This document shows positions 4,846 through 6,641 of a stretch of DNA of 6,641 nucleotides, piece after piece (the stretch's first letter is position 1; every line of letters starts with the position of its first letter). The notes under the pieces were generated by a model. It was not told the origin of the DNA. It worked only from the letters and a program-made list of their open reading frames with translations, and did not search any database. This DNA is from Planctomycetaceae bacterium. Lineage in GTDB: Bacteria > Planctomycetota > Planctomycetia > Pirellulales > Pirellulaceae. The translations under genes and the position numbers were made by a program. The stretch spans positions 1 to 6,641 of the forward strand of contig SLEY01000620.1 of assembly GCA_007124535.1 (NCBI GenBank), read 5' to 3'.

Positions 4846-5532
4846 TCAAGAAGGGGTGGAGGTTGCCCCACCTGGCGAGAGAATTCGAGCGGGAACACCG
4901 GCCGCGATCTGATCCGGGGGAATGGGCCGCGTGACGACCGCGCCGGCCCCGACGAGGGCGCCGTCCGCCACGTCGGCCATCACGATCGCGCCGGCCCCGA
5001 TCCAGGCCCCCGCTCCGATCCGTACTCGCCGATAGGTCTGGGGCTGCCGCTGCCGGCTGCCCGCGCCGGCGCCGGCCTGGTGTTCGTGACCACCGCTGAG
5101 AATCTGGACGCCGTCGGCCAGCATCACTTCGGCCCCCAGTTCGGCATAACCGATACTGCAGAACCGGCCGATATAAACGCGGTCGCCCACTCGAGCTTCC
5201 GGCATCGAGAACACACTGGACCAGCCGAAATGGACATCCTGACCACACTTCTCCAAGGTGCGGCGATAAAACGCTTGCCGAAGGTAAACGCCGCGAAGGC
5301 CCGGGACGCGAGCGATCGATTCGCTGGCCGCCAGAAAGGCGCGGCGGCCCAGACATCGCCGAAATGCCCAATATCCAACCAGCCGCCGCAGAACGAACAA
5401 TCCGAAACCGACCTGGAGCCCGCGTTTGATCCACAACGGAACCGATCCCCGCTCCGGCACCTCGACCCGAACCACGTCGGCTGCGGAGCCCCCGTCCGAT
5501 TCCAAACCCGATTGCGGCAAAACCCGACTCAT
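4846..5532 (-). CDS. Hexapeptide-repeat (left-handed beta-helix) acyltransferase
   Basis: A 228-residue acyltransferase. After an N-terminal helical region (31-95, WIKRGLQVGFGLFVLRRLVGYW near 34-55, possibly membrane-associated) come hexapeptide coils: VGDRVYIGRFCSIGYAELG (115-133), GVQILSGGHEH (141-151) with H149/H151 as catalytic-His candidates, VRIGAGAWIGAGAIVMAD (170-187), then DGALVGAGAVVTRPIPPDQ (190-208) and IAAGVPARIL (209-218). Such enzymes move acetyl or other acyl groups from CoA to sugars. Its place after a glycosyltransferase suggests decoration of a surface polysaccharide; the exact acceptor cannot be read from sequence. The start is ATG at 5532, overlapping the glycosyltransferase stop as ATGA, with GGAG at 5540-5543, seven bases upstream. 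The frame stays open further upstream, but that part lies inside the glycosyltransferase gene and does not resemble the family. Confidence 0.85.
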   Translation of the reverse strand: MSRVLPQSGLESDGGSAADVVRVEVPERGSVPLWIKRGLQVGFGLFVLRRLVGYWAFRRCLGRRAFLAASESIARVPGLRGVYLRQAFYRRTLEKCGQDVHFGWSSVFSMPEARVGDRVYIGRFCSIGYAELGAEVMLADGVQILSGGHEHQAGAGAGSRQRQPQTYRRVRIGAGAWIGAGAIVMADVADGALVGAGAVVTRPIPPDQIAAGVPARILSPGGATSTPS

Positions 5533-6641
5533 TCCACGTCTCCGTTGCCGATGACGCCCAACTGCCGGTACACCGACACCATCCGCCGCATCCTGACCGT
5601 AAAACTGTAGGACGTTTCCACGGTCCGCCGGCCGGCCTGCCCCCAACGAACGCGGCTTTGCGGCTCGGCAAACGCACGCTGGAGCGCGAACGTCAACTGG
5701 TCCACCGAACCGATATCGACCAGCAAACCGTTTTCTTCATGGGAGATCAGCGAGGGGACGCCGGCCACGCGGGTGGCCACGACGGGCACCTCCAAGGCCA
5801 TCGCTTCCAAGACCACGTTCGGCAAACCCTCCCGCAGACTGCTCAGCACGAACCCATCCAGCGCCTGGTAGAAGGTTTTCAGGTCACTCACATGCCCCAA
5901 CAGCCGGATCCGCCGCTGGCAGCCCAGTCGGTCGATCAAGCGTTCCAGCGAGGCTCGCGCATCACCTTCCCCGGCAATCCACAAGGATACGGGAACACCG
6001 CGGTCCTTTAACGCCGCAACCGCGCGGATCAACCGGTCGAAGCCCTTCTCGGCCGACAGCCGCCCGGCGGCCCCCAGCAGGAACTCCGTGGCCGAACCCC
6101 CCAGCGACGCACGGGCGCTCCCGCGATCTTGCGAACGATGAAATTCGTCCGCGTCCACTCCGTTGGGAATCAGGTGACAGCGAGATCCGGGAACCCCCCG
6201 CACACAACACTGGGCGTGGAGATCCTCCGACACGCACACCACCGCGTCGTAATGCGGCAGACTCCACCGATCGATGCGATAGTACAACGGAGTGCGCCAC
6301 GTCCGCTGGACCCAACCATGGACCGTGGTCACCAGATGCATGGGATGAAAGCGCCGGACCCATAACCCGAGCGCATTGCTCTTGTAATCGTGACCGTGCC
6401 AGATCCGCACGTCCTCGGCACGACACAGGCGGACCAGGGGCGCCACCACCCGCCAGTCCCAGGGCCCCCGGTCGGGAATGGAGATCAAGGGCGCCTCGGC
6501 CGCGCGGGCCCGCGCGGTGATCCGTTCCAAACTGCCATCGGCCGGGGGATGCATGTAGGCGCACTTGGACCCGTAACCGAATCGGCGCAGGTAACGCGGC
6601 GAATCCAGGATCGTCTTCTCGGGCCCCCCTCCCGTTTGACT
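5529..6641 (-). CDS. GT-B (GT4-like) glycosyltransferase, 5' end beyond window
   Basis: Partial: 370 residues plus stop are visible and the frame is open to the window edge. The first in-window ATG (6554) is internal, because the residues before it (SQTGGGPEKTILDSPRYL, then CAYMHPP) are the conserved glycine loop of the N-terminal domain of these enzymes. Other marks, numbered from the window edge, are WHGHDYKSN (81-89), VTTVHGWVQ (104-112), VVCVSE and LIPNGVD (134-162), GRLSAEKGFDRL (193-204), IAGEGD (222-227), and the EX7E motif in REGLPNVVLEAMA (E271 and E279), which binds the donor nucleotide-sugar diphosphate. It transfers a sugar from an activated donor to a growing glycan in the cytoplasm. 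The close relation of the GGGPEKT start to exosortase-associated glycosyltransferases is my recollection of those families, not a search result. It overlaps the acyltransferase by four bases. Confidence 0.9.
   Translation of the reverse strand, partial: SQTGGGPEKTILDSPRYLRRFGYGSKCAYMHPPADGSLERITARARAAEAPLISIPDRGPWDWRVVAPLVRLCRAEDVRIWHGHDYKSNALGLWVRRFHPMHLVTTVHGWVQRTWRTPLYYRIDRWSLPHYDAVVCVSEDLHAQCCVRGVPGSRCHLIPNGVDADEFHRSQDRGSARASLGGSATEFLLGAAGRLSAEKGFDRLIRAVAALKDRGVPVSLWIAGEGDARASLERLIDRLGCQRRIRLLGHVSDLKTFYQALDGFVLSSLREGLPNVVLEAMALEVPVVATRVAGVPSLISHEENGLLVDIGSVDQLTFALQRAFAEPQSRVRWGQAGRRTVETSYSFTVRMRRMVSVYRQLGVIGNGDVE

Noticed and set aside
4541..5677. Long minus-strand open frame of 378 codons overlapping the acyltransferase
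   Set aside because: Over 4846-5532 it is an out-of-frame Arg/Gly/Ser-rich shadow of the clearly recognisable hexapeptide acyltransferase. Only its end within the intergenic gap was kept, as an unproven frame.

Overview
The window is one side of a bacterial surface-polysaccharide or exosortase-type gene neighbourhood. Every gene I can support lies on the minus strand, so the reading order is from base 6641 down to base 1. The coding DNA is GC-rich, several starts are GTG or TTG, and genes are packed with 4-base or small overlaps. This fits a high-GC Gram-negative-type bacterium that carries a Tat export system. Proteobacteria and Planctomycetes both carry such clusters, and the sequence does not let me choose between them.

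Layout in transcription order. (1) 6641-4846: a GT-B (GT4-like) glycosyltransferase whose start lies beyond the window edge, overlapped by a left-handed beta-helix (hexapeptide) acyltransferase. These look like the tail of an exopolysaccharide operon. (2) 4845-4526: a 320-base gap holding a convincing sigma70-type promoter (TTGACA, 17-bp spacer, TAAGCT) that fires into the next block. (3) 4525-834: a tight five-gene cassette. It encodes an 83-residue Tat-signal-bearing small protein, a PqqD-like peptide-binding protein, an HprK-related kinase with an intact Walker A motif, a PF14907-type nucleotidyltransferase and a FemAB/GNAT-fold transferase. (4) 833-409: a stem-loop, then a small unrecognised protein gene followed by a probable intrinsic terminator. 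(5) 373-1: non-coding, lower-GC DNA with nine direct copies of a 14-15-bp C-rich unit and two inverted copies of the same unit at the same 14-bp pitch.

The most interesting part is block 3. The PqqD-like protein, HprK-like kinase and nucleotidyltransferase match what is annotated as the 'HPr-rel-A' system, often found near exosortase/PEP-CTERM loci, whose substrate is to my knowledge not established. Here the first gene encodes a short exported protein with an acidic, Pro/Tyr/Ser-rich mature region of about 42-44 residues containing no Lys, Arg, His or Cys. It is translationally coupled to the PqqD-like gene. I infer that it is the substrate: PqqD binds it, the kinase and possibly the nucleotidyltransferase modify it, Tat exports it, and the FemAB-like enzyme may act in the same surface pathway. 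Gene order, overlaps and motifs are seen directly; the substrate role is inference.
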